Origin: Chloroflexota bacterium | Lineage (GTDB): Bacteria; Chloroflexota; Dehalococcoidia; SM23-28-2; JACOUE01 | Assembly: GCA_016178045.1 (NCBI GenBank) | Contig: JACOUE010000070.1 | Location: forward strand, 1-43,625 | Reading direction: 5' to 3' | DNA: 43,625 nucleotides | Shown here: one piece after another, positions 17,403 to 26,456 of the stretch | Numbering within the stretch: the first letter of the stretch is position 1 | Layout of the letters: every line of letters begins with the position of its first letter | The notes under the pieces: model-generated | Database searches by the model: none | Seen by the model: the letters and a program-made list of their open reading frames with translations, nothing else | What the model was told of the DNA's origin: nothing | Translations under genes and position numbers: made by a program

Positions 17403-18653
17403 GTGCAGACGCCGACGGTATCGTCGGCCAATCCACTTAAGGACAAGCTGAAGGTCACCCTCGTAGGAAGTCTCCCCCCCATCAAGGGGGTCTCGCCCTA
17501 CACCAGCCATCTCCTCCGCGCCCTCGCCGCCGACCAGACCCTCGACTTGGAGTTCGTCGGATTCCGCAGCATCTACCCCCGCCGTTTCTACCCCGGCGGC
17601 GAACCGGTCGACCCTTCGGTCATCCGGGGCGAGTACCCCGGGGTGAAGGTGCGCAACGTCCTCGCCTGGTACAACCCGCTGTCGTGGGTCTGGGCGGGGC
17701 TGACCCTCAATGGGGACGTGGTCCATGCCCAGTGGTGGAGCTACATCCTCGCCCCCGTCTACGCCACCGTCTTGGCCATCGCCAGGCTGAGGGGCAAGCG
17801 CGTCGTGGTCACCGTCCACAACGTCGACCCCCACGAGCGGGTCTGGTGGAAGAAGGCGCTTAACCGCGCCATCTACTCCTTCGGCCAGCGCTTCATCGTG
17901 CATTCGGAGCCCAACCGTGAGTCGCTCGGGCGGCTGTACGGCCGCTCGGCCAACGCGGTCTCCGTCGTCCCCCACGGCATCCTGACCGCGGGCCCGCTGA
18001 AGGGTCTTTCGCCGGCAGAGGCGAGGGCGAAGCTGGAGATCCCGGCGGAGGCGCCCGTCGCCCTCTGTTTCGGCAACATCCGCCCGTACAAGGGCGTGGA
18101 GGTGCTGCTCCAGGCGTGGCCGGAGGTGCTCAAGGCCTGCCCCCCGGCCAGGCTCGTCGTCGCCGGTAAGCCCTGGACGGAGTGGGAGCCGTTCCAGCGG
18201 CTCATCGACGGTTTGGGGATCGCCTCGAGCCTCCATCTGTTCCTGGATTTCGTCCCGGCGGATCGGCTCGAGGAGTTCTTCGCGGCGGCGGACGTGGTGG
18301 TGCTGCCGTACTCCCAGTTCGACGCCCAGAGCGGCGTGGGCACCCTCGCCCTCTTCTTCGCCAAGCCGATGGTCGTCACCAGCGTCGGCGGGCTGCCGGA
18401 GCTGGTGCAGGACGCGCAGGCCGTGATCCCTCCCGATGACGCTGGTGCCCTGGCATCAGCGATTGCTAAAATCCTGACAGACGAGCGGTTGCGGGGGAAG
18501 CTGGCGGCCGACGCCGCTGAGGTGGCGGCCCGCTTCAGCTGGGAGCCCATCGCCGCCCAAACCGTGGAGGTTTATCGGACCTTGGTCTCGGCGGGAGCAA
18601 CTCCTGCCGGGGGAACTGAGCCGTTCGAGGGAGGGGACGTTGGCGCGACTTAA
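17403..18653 (+). CDS. Family 4 glycosyltransferase
   Basis: A 416-aa GT-B retaining transferase. The N-terminal half contains VTLVGSLPPIKGVSPYTSHLL, the acceptor-side glycine-rich loop; the C-terminal half has CFGNIRPYKGVEVLLQAW near residue 220 and the nucleotide-sugar site VLPYSQFDAQSGVGTLALFFAKPMV near 300. I prefer GTG 17403 because GTAGGAGAG precedes it by about 6 nt; a GTG at 17373 is also in frame but has no clear site. The last 14 nt overlap the next methyltransferase gene, and the gene follows the dehydrogenase by about 58 nt, consistent with one transcript. The sugar transferred is unknown. Confidence 0.88.
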   Translation: MQTPTVSSANPLKDKLKVTLVGSLPPIKGVSPYTSHLLRALAADQTLDLEFVGFRSIYPRRFYPGGEPVDPSVIRGEYPGVKVRNVLAWYNPLSWVWAGLTLNGDVVHAQWWSYILAPVYATVLAIARLRGKRVVVTVHNVDPHERVWWKKALNRAIYSFGQRFIVHSEPNRESLGRLYGRSANAVSVVPHGILTAGPLKGLSPAEARAKLEIPAEAPVALCFGNIRPYKGVEVLLQAWPEVLKACPPARLVVAGKPWTEWEPFQRLIDGLGIASSLHLFLDFVPADRLEEFFAAADVVVLPYSQFDAQSGVGTLALFFAKPMVVTSVGGLPELVQDAQAVIPPDDAGALASAIAKILTDERLRGKLAADAAEVAARFSWEPIAAQTVEVYRTLVSAGATPAGGTEPFEGGDVGAT

Positions 18654-19410
18654 GCTGCCCGAGGAGCTGACCGACGACGACTACGCCGTAAGCGCGACCG
18701 TCCGCGACCTGGGCCGCCTGCACAGGGTACTGAGGCGCCTGGAAGATCTTCCCGAAGACAACAGGCCCAATAGCCTCCTGGACCTGGGCTGTGGCATCGG
18801 GGGGCTGACCATGCACATCGCCGGGCGCCTGGGCATCGCCCAGCCCCTCGGCGTGGACGTGGACGAGGAGCGGCTGGAGCGGGCGTCGGTCCGCGGCGTC
18901 CGGACGATAAACGCCAACCTCAACGAGCAGCCCCTGCCCATCGCCGACGCTAGCATCGATCTTGCCACGTCCTTCGGGGTGTTCGAGCACTTGGTTTTTT
19001 ACGATAACGCGGTGGCGGAGGCGGCGCGGGTCCTGCGGGACGGCGGCTGGTTCCTCCTTTCGATGCCGAATCTGGGCAGCTACATAAACCGGGCCGCCCT
19101 CCTCCTCGGCTTCCAGCCACGAGAGGTGGAGGTGTCGCGGGAGGTGGCAGCAGGGATGCTCCCCATATATCGGAAGGGCCCTTCTAAGGGCGCGCCCCTG
19201 GGGCACGTCCACGCGGCCACCTTGCGCTGCATGCGCGAGCTTCTGGACCACCACGGTTTCCGCATAGAGACAGTCTCCGGCTTCTCACCCGACTTCGGAA
19301 GCACGGCCATCCGCATGCTGGACGTGGTCTTCGGAAATATCGCCTCGCTGAGCCGGCGCTTCATCATCCTCGCCCAGAGACGGCCGCGCTCGTCGGGGGG
19401 TCAACGCTAA
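18640..19410 (+). CDS. Class I SAM-dependent methyltransferase
   Basis: A 256-aa methyltransferase with the SAM motif LLDLGCGIGGLT near residue 46, the acidic loop GVDVDEERLERA near 71, and ASIDLATSFGVFEHL near 105. The C-terminal third continues with a hydrophobic patch (NRAALLLGF) and a helical end. The start is TTG 18640 with GAGGGAGGGGA upstream and a 14-nt overlap with the GT4 gene, so the two are translationally coupled. In this position it may methylate a sugar of the glycan, for example to cap the chain; that is inference from context and the acceptor is unknown. Confidence 0.85.
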   Translation: MARLKLPEELTDDDYAVSATVRDLGRLHRVLRRLEDLPEDNRPNSLLDLGCGIGGLTMHIAGRLGIAQPLGVDVDEERLERASVRGVRTINANLNEQPLPIADASIDLATSFGVFEHLVFYDNAVAEAARVLRDGGWFLLSMPNLGSYINRAALLLGFQPREVEVSREVAAGMLPIYRKGPSKGAPLGHVHAATLRCMRELLDHHGFRIETVSGFSPDFGSTAIRMLDVVFGNIASLSRRFIILAQRRPRSSGGQR

Positions 19411-19412
19411 GG

Positions 19413-21104
19413 ATGGCTTCTAACGGCCGCAGGGTCCTCCTTATTGGCCTGGATGGGGCTACCTGGCAGACGATGGACCCCTGGGCCAGGGAAGGCCTCC
19501 TCCCCAATATCGAGCGCCTGCGGCACAAGGGCACCTGGGGCGCCCTCCGCTGCACGTTGCCGCCCATCACGCCCTCGTGCTGGACGTCGATGTACACCGG
19601 CACCAACCCGGGCAAGCACGGCATCTTCGGCTTCTTCCAGCGCCGGCCGGAGAGCTACCGCCTCTCCCCGGTGCACGCCTCCGCCCGCCGGGCGAAGACG
19701 ATGTTCCGCATCCTCAGCGAGGCCGGCCTGAAGATCGGCGTCCTCAACGCCCCGGCGACGTACCCTCCCGAACGCCTCAACGGCATGCTGGTGCCGGGGA
19801 TACCGGTGCCGGAGCAGGACCGCGAGTACACCCACCCGCCAGGGCTCGGCGCCGAGCTCCAGGCGTTGACGCAGGGGAAGCACAAGTACCCGCCCGGACT
19901 GGCCCAGGCCACAGCGGACGTGGACGGCTTCCTCCAGGCCTGCTACGACTACTCGCAGGCGGTCACGGGGGCCGCCCTCCACATGATGGACCGACTGGAG
20001 CCGTGGGACCTCTTTATGGTCCAGTTCCAAGTGACGGACGCCGTCCACCACCACTTCTGGCACTGCCTCGACCCCGAGCACCCGCGGCACGACCCCGAGG
20101 CCCCTGTGAAGGTGCAGAACGCCGTCCTCGACGTCTACCGCACCGTCGACGAGTGCGTCGGCCGGATCGTGGCGGCGGCCGGCGACTCCGCCGACGTGGT
20201 GATGATGTCCGACCACGGTGGCGGGCCGTTCTACGAGGAGCTTTATCTGAATATCTGGCTCTGGCAGCGGGGCTGGATGAAGTTCAAGCGGGGCTCCCTA
20301 ACTACGCTGCGGAGGCTGTTGTACGCCTTGGGCATCACACCCGAGTTCTTCAGGCGCCATGTCTACGGCCGCGCTCCCAAGGCCGTGCGGCGTTCCGTCG
20401 AGGCGCGGAAGTCTGGGGTTCTGGCCCTGGCCGACCGCTTCTTCCTGTCGCTGGACGACGTCGACTGGGAGCGGACGCGGGCCTACTGCTACGGCAGCCC
20501 GCTGGGTTCGATCTACATCAACCTCAAGGGCCGCGAGCCGAAGGGCTGCGTGGCCCCCGAGGAGTACGAGACGGTAGCGCAGGAGCTGGAGCGCGACCTC
20601 CTGGCGATGCGCCACCCCTTGACCGGCGAGCCGCTCGTCGAGAAGGTCGTCCGCGGCGGTGAGGCCTACGACGGCCCCTTCGCCCAGGACGGCCCCGACC
20701 TGCTGCTGCTGACCACCGGCCTCCGCTATCACAACCGCGGCTTCCTCCAGTTCTCCTCGAAGCGCTGGATCGGCCCGCCGCAGAACAAGCAGACGGGCAG
20801 CCACAGCCTGGACGGCATCGTCCTCGTCTCCGGGCCGAACGCGAAGGCCGGCGTCCGAATGAACGGCGCCAGCATCGTGGACATCGCCCCCACGGTGCTC
20901 GCCCTGCTCGGCCAGCCCATTCCCGACTGGATGGACGGCAAGGTCCTGGTCGACGCCGTGCGCGACGAGTTCCTGAATGAGCGGGCGCCCCAGGTGGTGC
21001 ACGAACAGGCCGTCCCCTCGCAGGCATCCGGCTCCGACGGCTACACCGCGGAGGACGAGGCCCAGATCGCCAAGCGCCTGGCCGACCTGGGGTACATCGA
21101 CTGA
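19413..21104 (+). CDS. Alkaline-phosphatase-superfamily phosphodiesterase/phosphotransferase (first copy)
   Basis: A 563-aa protein of the type I phosphodiesterase/nucleotide pyrophosphatase group. Metal-site features are visible: IGLDGATW at the N-terminus, the nucleophile region PPITPSCWTSMYTG near residue 50, VTDAVHHHFWH near 210, and VMMSDHGGG near 265. There is no signal peptide or membrane helix, so it probably works in the cytoplasm or is exported by another route. It starts 2 nt after the methyltransferase and overlaps the flippase-like gene by 1 nt (TGATG). A second enzyme of the same superfamily lies just beyond that gene on the opposite strand. The natural substrate is unknown; a phospho-linked glycan or nucleotide-sugar-like diester is plausible. 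Confidence 0.85.
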   Translation: MASNGRRVLLIGLDGATWQTMDPWAREGLLPNIERLRHKGTWGALRCTLPPITPSCWTSMYTGTNPGKHGIFGFFQRRPESYRLSPVHASARRAKTMFRILSEAGLKIGVLNAPATYPPERLNGMLVPGIPVPEQDREYTHPPGLGAELQALTQGKHKYPPGLAQATADVDGFLQACYDYSQAVTGAALHMMDRLEPWDLFMVQFQVTDAVHHHFWHCLDPEHPRHDPEAPVKVQNAVLDVYRTVDECVGRIVAAAGDSADVVMMSDHGGGPFYEELYLNIWLWQRGWMKFKRGSLTTLRRLLYALGITPEFFRRHVYGRAPKAVRRSVEARKSGVLALADRFFLSLDDVDWERTRAYCYGSPLGSIYINLKGREPKGCVAPEEYETVAQELERDLLAMRHPLTGEPLVEKVVRGGEAYDGPFAQDGPDLLLLTTGLRYHNRGFLQFSSKRWIGPPQNKQTGSHSLDGIVLVSGPNAKAGVRMNGASIVDIAPTVLALLGQPIPDWMDGKVLVDAVRDEFLNERAPQVVHEQAVPSQASGSDGYTAEDEAQIAKRLADLGYID

Positions 21105-22180
21105 TGGGCGCGCGGGGGACAGACGTGGAGGAAGCAGGGAGTGCGCCGGCCACGGCGGAGCCCGCCGTCCCGCGGGCAGATGCTTCTGCCAAGAAGAGCC
21201 TCTTTCGCCGCCTTTTGCCCTGGCTCCTGCGCAGCCTGGGCCTGCTGATTCTGGTCGCCCTCAGCTTCCTCGGCGTGGACATCATAGGCGGGCTGAAGCT
21301 GATGGGCGACGCCCAGCCCGGACTGCTGGTGGCGGCGCTGGTCGTGTTCAGCCTAGGCCTGCTGGTGAAGATGGTGGCGTGGGTGGGCCTGGCCCAGACA
21401 CTGAAGCTGGGGTACCAGAAGGTGCGGAGCTACGTGAAGCTGTTCCTCATCGGCTGGTCGGCCGGGCTCGGCCTGCCCCGGGGCGCCGCACCCCTCGCCC
21501 GCGTCGCGATCCTCGCCGCCGACAAGCGCTCCGTGCCCCGAGGGGTCATCGTGGATGTCGCCGACCGCCTGATCGAGCTCGTCACCATGGTCTTCCTGCT
21601 GCTGGTGAGCGCGGCCTATCTCTCGGCCGAGTCGACGCGGGTGCTGCAGGGGGTGGGATTGGGCCTGGCGGCGGCGACGGCAGCTCTGCTGGTGTTGGGC
21701 GCCGTCGCCTGGCTGGGACGGCCCTTGCTACGCCGTCTGCTCTCCTACCGCTGGATAAAGGCCTTGGTGGACGACGTCACCGCCGCGGTCGACGACCTCC
21801 GCCGGACGCCGCGGTCGGTGCTGGCCTGGCTGGTCCTGCTGAACCTCGTGGCCTCGCTCCTCACCGTGGCCTCCGTCCTGCTGGTATCGCGCTCGCTGGA
21901 CATTGACCTGTCGTACCCGGCGCTTATCGCCGCCTTCGCCGCGATACGCCTGACCACGCTTTTGCCCATCTCCATCAACGGCCTCGGCCCCCGCGAGGGC
22001 ATCCTTACGGCGGCGGTGGCGGGCGCCGGCTTCAGCAGCGAGGCCGGCGTCGCCCTGGGACTGCTGTGGTTCCTTATCCAGGCCGTCACGCGGCTGGCGG
22101 GCAGCGCCGCCTGGTTCATGAGCTCGGTGGAAGGCGTCGAGACGACGCAGGCGCGGAAGGCGGAAGCGAAGTCCGGGTAA
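21104..22180 (+). CDS. Lysylphosphatidylglycerol-synthase-type transmembrane (flippase-like) protein
   Basis: A 358-aa membrane protein with about eight hydrophobic helices after a 40-residue hydrophilic N-terminus. It resembles the LPG_synthase_TM/UPF0104 family: VVFSLGLLVKMVAWVGLAQT near residue 80, GWSAGLGLPRGAAPLARVAIL near 120, DVADRLIELVTMVFLLL near 150, and LTTLLPISINGLGPREGIL near 285. Stand-alone members are thought to translocate lipids or lipid-linked sugars; the lysyl-transferase domain of MprF is absent. It overlaps the phosphodiesterase gene by 1 nt and converges with the second phosphodiesterase at a 3-nt gap. It probably acts at the inner membrane on a lipid intermediate of this locus. 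Confidence 0.8.
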   Translation: MGARGTDVEEAGSAPATAEPAVPRADASAKKSLFRRLLPWLLRSLGLLILVALSFLGVDIIGGLKLMGDAQPGLLVAALVVFSLGLLVKMVAWVGLAQTLKLGYQKVRSYVKLFLIGWSAGLGLPRGAAPLARVAILAADKRSVPRGVIVDVADRLIELVTMVFLLLVSAAYLSAESTRVLQGVGLGLAAATAALLVLGAVAWLGRPLLRRLLSYRWIKALVDDVTAAVDDLRRTPRSVLAWLVLLNLVASLLTVASVLLVSRSLDIDLSYPALIAAFAAIRLTTLLPISINGLGPREGILTAAVAGAGFSSEAGVALGLLWFLIQAVTRLAGSAAWFMSSVEGVETTQARKAEAKSG

Positions 22181-22183
22181 GAC

Positions 22184-23572
22184 CTACCGGATGGGCCGGC
22201 CGATCATCTCCGTCGGCACCGGCAGCCCCAGCCGCTCCATCACCGTAGGCCCGCAGTCCACGATCTGGAGCCCGTCCAGGCGGCGTCCGCCCTGGATCCC
22301 GGGGCCGCGCATGACGAAGATGCCGTGCTGGGCGTGGTTGGCGCCGTCGGGCCCGGTGTCGTTCTCAAAGGTGTAGACGCTGCCCGTCCCCACCTGGGCC
22401 ACGGCCCGCCAGTCCAGGTCGCCGAAGTAGACGATGAGGTCGGGCGGGACGTTGCGGCACTCCTTGTAGATCTGCTCCGGCTTGAAGACGCGGGTGACCA
22501 AGGGCCGGCCCTCGTGGTCGGGGATGGCGGCCAGCCTGGTCGACAGCTTGTCGCGGAACGCCTCGTACTCGTCCGGCGGGACGGTACCCTGCGGCTCGCG
22601 GCCCTGGACGTTGATGAAGACTCGGCCGTAGTAGCCGCCTTCGCCCCAGGCCTTCGTCCGCGCCCAGTCGACCGCCTCGAAGGCGAAGCGAGTTGGGCCG
22701 TCCGGCGGCGACTTGAGGCGCAGGTAGCCCTCCTGGATGAGCCACTCGTTGATGCAGACGCCCCCGAGCATCGCCTTGGCCCCGTGGTCCGACATGACGA
22801 TTACCGTCGTGTCGCCGTCAAGCTCCGCCAGCAGCGCGCCGATCTCGCGGTCGAGCAGGCGGTAGTAGTCCAGGACGGCGTCGCGGTAGGGGCTGCCGGG
22901 CTCGTACTTCGGGTGCGTCTCGTCGAAGTGCTGCCAGAAGCCGTGGTGGACGCGGTCCAGCCCGATCTCCACCATCATGGCGAAGTCCCAGGGCCGGGTC
23001 TTCAGCAGGTGGCGCAGGAGCCGGAAGCGGCGCGCGGCCATCTCCTGGGCCTGCTTGAGGATGCGTTCCTTGTCCTCGCTGCGGAACTCGGGAACGTCGA
23101 TCATGTATTCGCCGACGACGGAGGCGATCTCGGACTTCAGCTCGGCCGGGTAGGTGTAGTCGCTGTCGGTGTTCGGGGTGAGGAAGCAGCCGACGCGGCA
23201 ACCGTTTACGGGGGCCGGCGGGTAGGAAGGGGGCACGGAGATAACGATGACGTGCTTGCCGAGGCCGGAGAGGATGTCCCAGACGGCGGGCTCTCGGACG
23301 GCGGCGGCGTTGGCGAAGGCCAGTCCCTCGTACGAGTAGTCCTTGCGGTTGCGGAAGCCGTATATCCCCAGCTGGCCGGGGTCGCGGCTGGTCATGGAGC
23401 AGGCCCAGGCGGGCACGGTGATGGCGGGGATGACGCTGGTCAGCTCCCCCCAGACGCCCTCCCGGCGCAGCTGGCCCAGGTTCTCGAGCTCGCCGGCGAA
23501 GCGGTCGAACACCAACTGGGGCGTAGCGCAGTCCAACCCCAGCACCAGGACTTTCGAGCTGTTACCCGTCAC
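22184..23572 (-). CDS. Alkaline-phosphatase-superfamily phosphodiesterase/phosphotransferase (second copy)
   Basis: A 462-aa relative of the enzyme at 19413-21104. Shared features include VLVLGLDCATPQLV at the N-terminus, the nucleophile region SVIPAITVPAWACSMTS near residue 50, EIGLDRVHHGFW near 200 and VIVMSDHGAKAM near 255. The motif after the nucleophile reads DPGQLGIYGF, where the first copy has NPGKHGIFGF. GTG 23572 is used, with AAGGGG about 7 nt upstream. A TATAGG sequence about 40 nt upstream on this strand could be a -10 element. The substrate is unknown. The pair suggests two related phosphoester steps, or two alleles of one activity, acting on envelope lipids or glycans. Confidence 0.83.
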   Translation of the reverse strand: MTGNSSKVLVLGLDCATPQLVFDRFAGELENLGQLRREGVWGELTSVIPAITVPAWACSMTSRDPGQLGIYGFRNRKDYSYEGLAFANAAAVREPAVWDILSGLGKHVIVISVPPSYPPAPVNGCRVGCFLTPNTDSDYTYPAELKSEIASVVGEYMIDVPEFRSEDKERILKQAQEMAARRFRLLRHLLKTRPWDFAMMVEIGLDRVHHGFWQHFDETHPKYEPGSPYRDAVLDYYRLLDREIGALLAELDGDTTVIVMSDHGAKAMLGGVCINEWLIQEGYLRLKSPPDGPTRFAFEAVDWARTKAWGEGGYYGRVFINVQGREPQGTVPPDEYEAFRDKLSTRLAAIPDHEGRPLVTRVFKPEQIYKECRNVPPDLIVYFGDLDWRAVAQVGTGSVYTFENDTGPDGANHAQHGIFVMRGPGIQGGRRLDGLQIVDCGPTVMERLGLPVPTEMIGRPIR

Positions 23573-23638
23573 GATAACCCCTTCTCCACAAGCGGCGGTC
23601 TGTCTCCGCCCTATCCTATAACGTCTGTTCGCGGCACG

Positions 23639-24598
23639 CTACGCTTCCGCCGGGCGGAGGCCGCTGCGGGTGCGGACGGCGTCGATGAAGGCGCGGGCGG
23701 CCGGGTTCAGGTAGGCGCCGGCGCGGGTGATGATGCCGTAGGACAGGCGGGGGAAGTCGTAGCGGACGCGGGGGAGGGCGAAGCGGCGGCGGTCGTCGCC
23801 CAGGGAGAAGGCGGGCACCAGGGCGATGCCCTGGCCCAGGGCGACGAACTCCTTGATCACCTGCCAGCGCTCCAGCTCCATGGCGATCGTCAGCTCCACC
23901 CCGCCCTGGGCGAAGGCGTCCTCGATGACCCGCCGCGTGGAGGAGCGGGTGTCCGGCATGAGGAGGGGGAAGCGGGCGATCTCCGCCAGCGAGACCTCGG
24001 CCCGGGCCGCGAGGTCGTGGTCCGGCGGGACGATCAGGAGGAGGTCGTCCGCCAGCACCTCCTGGTAGTCGAGGCCCGGCGGCAGGCCGGCGCGGGCGGC
24101 CACGGCGAAGTCGATCTGGCCGCGGGCGACCATGGCCTGGGCCTCCGTGCGCACGCGGGCGTGGACGACAAGGCGGACGCTGGGGTTGTCGTGCCGGAAG
24201 GCCTGGACCACCGGGGCCAGGAAGTCGAGCAGCATCTCCTGGCCGGCGGCGAAGCGCACCTCGCTTACGGTGAGGGCCGCCGCGCGTTCGGTCAGCTCGT
24301 GGGGGAGGCGGTCGATCCCCTCGACCAGCGGCGCGGCCAGCTCGAAGAGGATGCGGCCGGCCGGGGTCAGCTCCACGCCCCGGCGCTGGCGCTGGAAGAG
24401 GGACGTGCCCAGCACCTGCTCCAGTTGCTTGACGTGGTTGCTGATGGAGGGCTGGCCGGTGGCCAGCTCGTGGGCGGCGCGGGTGAAGCTGCGGTGGGTG
24501 GCGGCGTAGTAGAACGAGCGCAGCTGCTGGAGGTCGCCCTCGAAGAAGCGGGAGATGGCGCGGATGGACGAGCCATTCGAGTTCATGATGGCAACCAT
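23639..24598 (-). CDS. LysR-family transcriptional regulator (probable regulator of cysC-sat)
   Basis: 319 aa. The N-terminal winged helix reads LQQLRSFYYAATHRSFTRAAHEL, then QPSISNHVKQLEQVLGTSLFQR, placing the recognition helix near residues 50-65. The remaining 230 residues form the usual effector-binding domain. It is transcribed divergently from cysC with about 100 nt between, the classic LysR arrangement, so control of sulfate activation is a strong inference. The family match begins about 18 residues into the protein, where no start codon exists; ATG 24598 or ATG 24586 are the only choices, and neither has a ribosome binding site, so the mRNA may be leaderless. The effector is not known, though CysB-type regulators respond to sulfur intermediates. 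Confidence 0.88.
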   Translation of the reverse strand: MVAIMNSNGSSIRAISRFFEGDLQQLRSFYYAATHRSFTRAAHELATGQPSISNHVKQLEQVLGTSLFQRQRRGVELTPAGRILFELAAPLVEGIDRLPHELTERAAALTVSEVRFAAGQEMLLDFLAPVVQAFRHDNPSVRLVVHARVRTEAQAMVARGQIDFAVAARAGLPPGLDYQEVLADDLLLIVPPDHDLAARAEVSLAEIARFPLLMPDTRSSTRRVIEDAFAQGGVELTIAMELERWQVIKEFVALGQGIALVPAFSLGDDRRRFALPRVRYDFPRLSYGIITRAGAYLNPAARAFIDAVRTRSGLRPAEA

Positions 24599-24619
24599 TG
24601 TAAATTATGCGGCGCTGAA

Positions 24620-24674
24620 ATACAAGCAGGGCGATAACATCGGATACAAGCCCTTCGTTGTCATATACGACAAC
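24620..24674. promoter_or_regulatory. LysR operator region between regulator and cysC
   Basis: A perfect inverted repeat GTTGTC-ATATAC-GACAAC lies at 24657-24674, the shape of a LysR-type site (near T-N11/12-A). Upstream, the octamer ATACAAGC occurs twice in the same orientation, at 24620-24627 and 24644-24651, 24 nt apart, about two helical turns. These may be the regulatory and activation half-sites of the regulator. There is no strong -35/-10 pair. Confidence 0.6.
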
Positions 24675-24699
24675 AATTACCTGGCGAAGGGAGGCAGCT

Positions 24700-25248
24700 T
24701 TGGATCGAGGTTTCGTCGTATGGTTCACCGGCCTGTCGGGGGCGGGCAAGTCCACGCTCGCCCGAAGGCTGGAGTCGGTCCTGCGGGAACGCGGGCTGAA
24801 GGTGGAGGTGCTGGACGGCGACATCATCCGCACCAACCTGAGCAAGGGGCTGGGCTTCAGCAAGGAGGACAGGGACACGAACATCCGCCGCATCGGGTTC
24901 GTGTGCAAGCTGCTGGCCCGCAACGGCGTGGCGACCATCGCCGCCGCCATCTCGCCCTACCGCGAGATACGCGATGAGGTCCGCCGCGACATCGGCGACT
25001 TCGTCGAGGTGTACGTGAAGTGCCCCATCGACGTGCTGACCGGCCGCGACGTCAAGGGGCTGTACGCCAAGGCCCTCAAGGGCGAGATCCCCAACTTCAC
25101 CGGCGTCTCCGACCCCTACGAGGAGCCCCTCAAGCCCGAAGTGCTCCTGGAGACCGACAAGGAGAACGAGGACGAGAGCCTCGCCAAACTGGTGCGACGC
25201 CTGGAGGAGCTCGGCTACTTGGAGCCCTCCTGGGCCGTCGCCCGATAG
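24700..25248 (+). CDS. cysC: Adenylylsulfate kinase
   Basis: 182 aa. It phosphorylates APS to PAPS, the second step of sulfate activation. The P-loop GLSGAGKST begins about residue 10; [20 protein letters not shown] near residue 40 and [20 protein letters not shown] near 75 are the APS-binding region. I prefer TTG 24700 because AGGGAGG is 5 nt upstream and the protein then matches the family length; an in-frame TTG at 24658 would lie inside the LysR operator. The stop codon is 5 nt before sat. With no APS or PAPS reductase nearby, the product could feed either sulfate reduction or sulfation of surface glycans. Confidence 0.92.
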   Translation: MDRGFVVWFTGLSGAGKSTLARRLESVLRERGLKVEVLDGDIIRTNLSKGLGFSKEDRDTNIRRIGFVCKLLARNGVATIAAAISPYREIRDEVRRDIGDFVEVYVKCPIDVLTGRDVKGLYAKALKGEIPNFTGVSDPYEEPLKPEVLLETDKENEDESLAKLVRRLEELGYLEPSWAVAR

Positions 25249-25253
25249 AGGTC

Positions 25254-26456
25254 ATGTTGACGGAACAGACTGTCCCCAGCGAGACCATCCCCGCCCACGG
25301 CGGCCGGCTGGTCAACCCCATCGCCGAGGGCGAGGAGCGGGAGGCGCTGCTGGAGCGCGCCGGCTCGCTTCCCGCCGTGCTGCTCTCGCCGCGCCTCATC
25401 TCCGACCTGGAGATGCTGGCCATCGGCGGCTACAGCCCCCTGGAGGGGTTCATGGGGAAGGAGGACTACCGCCGGGTGGTGGACGAGATGCGCCTGGCCG
25501 GCGGCCTGGTCTGGCCCATGCCCGTCACGCTGCCGGTCAGCGCGGACGAGGCCGAAGGCCTGACCGAAGGGACAGGCGTCGCCCTCCAGGACGAGTCGGG
25601 CCGGCTGCTCGCCGTCCTGGACCTCCAGGAGGTCTTCCTCTACGACAAGCGCCACGAGGCGGAGGAGGTCTACCGCACCACGGACGACGCCCACCCCGGC
25701 GTCGCGGCTGTCTACGCCCAGGGGGATGTCCTCCTGGCGGGCCGGGTCACCGTCGTGAACCGCCCCCGCCACGACGACTTCCCGCAGCACCGCCTTGACC
25801 CTGCCCGGACGCGCGCCGCCTTCGCGGAGCGGGGGTGGCGGACGGTGGTGGGGTTCCAGACCCGCAACCCGGTGCACCGCGCCCACGAGTACATCCAGAA
25901 GTGCGCCCTGGAGACGGTGGACGGCCTCCTCCTCCACCCCATCGTGGGCGAGACGAAGGACGACGACATCCCCGCCGACGTTCGCATGCGCTGCTACGAG
26001 GTCCTCCTCGAGCGCTACTACCCGGCGGACCGCGTCCTGCTGGCGGTCAACCCGGCGGCGATGCGCTACGCCGGCCCCCGCGAGGCGATCTTCCACGCGC
26101 TGGTGCGCAAGAACTTCGGCTGCACCCACTTCATCGTCGGGCGTGATCACGCCGGCGTGGGTAACTACTACGGGCCGTTCGACGCCCAGCGCATTTTCGA
26201 GGAGTTCGGGCCGGGGGAGCTGGGCATCACGCCCATGTTCTTCGACAACACCTTCTACTGCCACGCCTGCTTCGGCATGGCCAGCGCCAAGACCTGCCCG
26301 CACGACGACGAGGCCCGCGTGATCCTGTCGGGAACGCAGGTGCGGGAGATGCTGAAGAGCGGCGTCGCGCCGCCGCCGGAGTTCACCCGGCCCGAGGTGG
26401 CGCAGGTGCTGATGGAAGCGATGCAGGAGAGGACCACTCCGCGCTATGCCGTCTGA
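25254..26456 (+). CDS. sat: Sulfate adenylyltransferase, stand-alone ATP sulfurylase
   Basis: 400 aa. It makes APS from ATP and sulfate. The ATP-binding motif [13 protein letters not shown] is near residue 200, and [18 protein letters not shown] near 300 completes the active site, as in the homo-oligomeric Sat enzymes of bacteria and archaea rather than the CysDN type. ATG 25254 follows the cysC stop by 5 nt with AGAGG upstream; the same frame is open into cysC, but the family match starts here. There is no fused kinase domain. Its 3' end overlaps the next membrane-protein gene by 11 nt, so cysC, sat and that gene form one operon. Confidence 0.95.
   Translation: MLTEQTVPSETIPAHGGRLVNPIAEGEEREALLERAGSLPAVLLSPRLISDLEMLAIGGYSPLEGFMGKEDYRRVVDEMRLAGGLVWPMPVTLPVSADEAEGLTEGTGVALQDESGRLLAVLDLQEVFLYDKRHEAEEVYRTTDDAHPGVAAVYAQGDVLLAGRVTVVNRPRHDDFPQHRLDPARTRAAFAERGWRTVVGFQTRNPVHRAHEYIQKCALETVDGLLLHPIVGETKDDDIPADVRMRCYEVLLERYYPADRVLLAVNPAAMRYAGPREAIFHALVRKNFGCTHFIVGRDHAGVGNYYGPFDAQRIFEEFGPGELGITPMFFDNTFYCHACFGMASAKTCPHDDEARVILSGTQVREMLKSGVAPPPEFTRPEVAQVLMEAMQERTTPRYAV

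Noticed and set aside
22325-24637. A 770-codon open frame on the + strand opposite the second phosphodiesterase and the LysR gene
   Set aside because: The composition is typical of a GC-rich shadow frame and the minus-strand genes have clear family motifs.
25020-25253. Upstream extension of sat into cysC
   Set aside because: The added 78 residues are cysC read in another frame; ATG 25254 has the right position and length.
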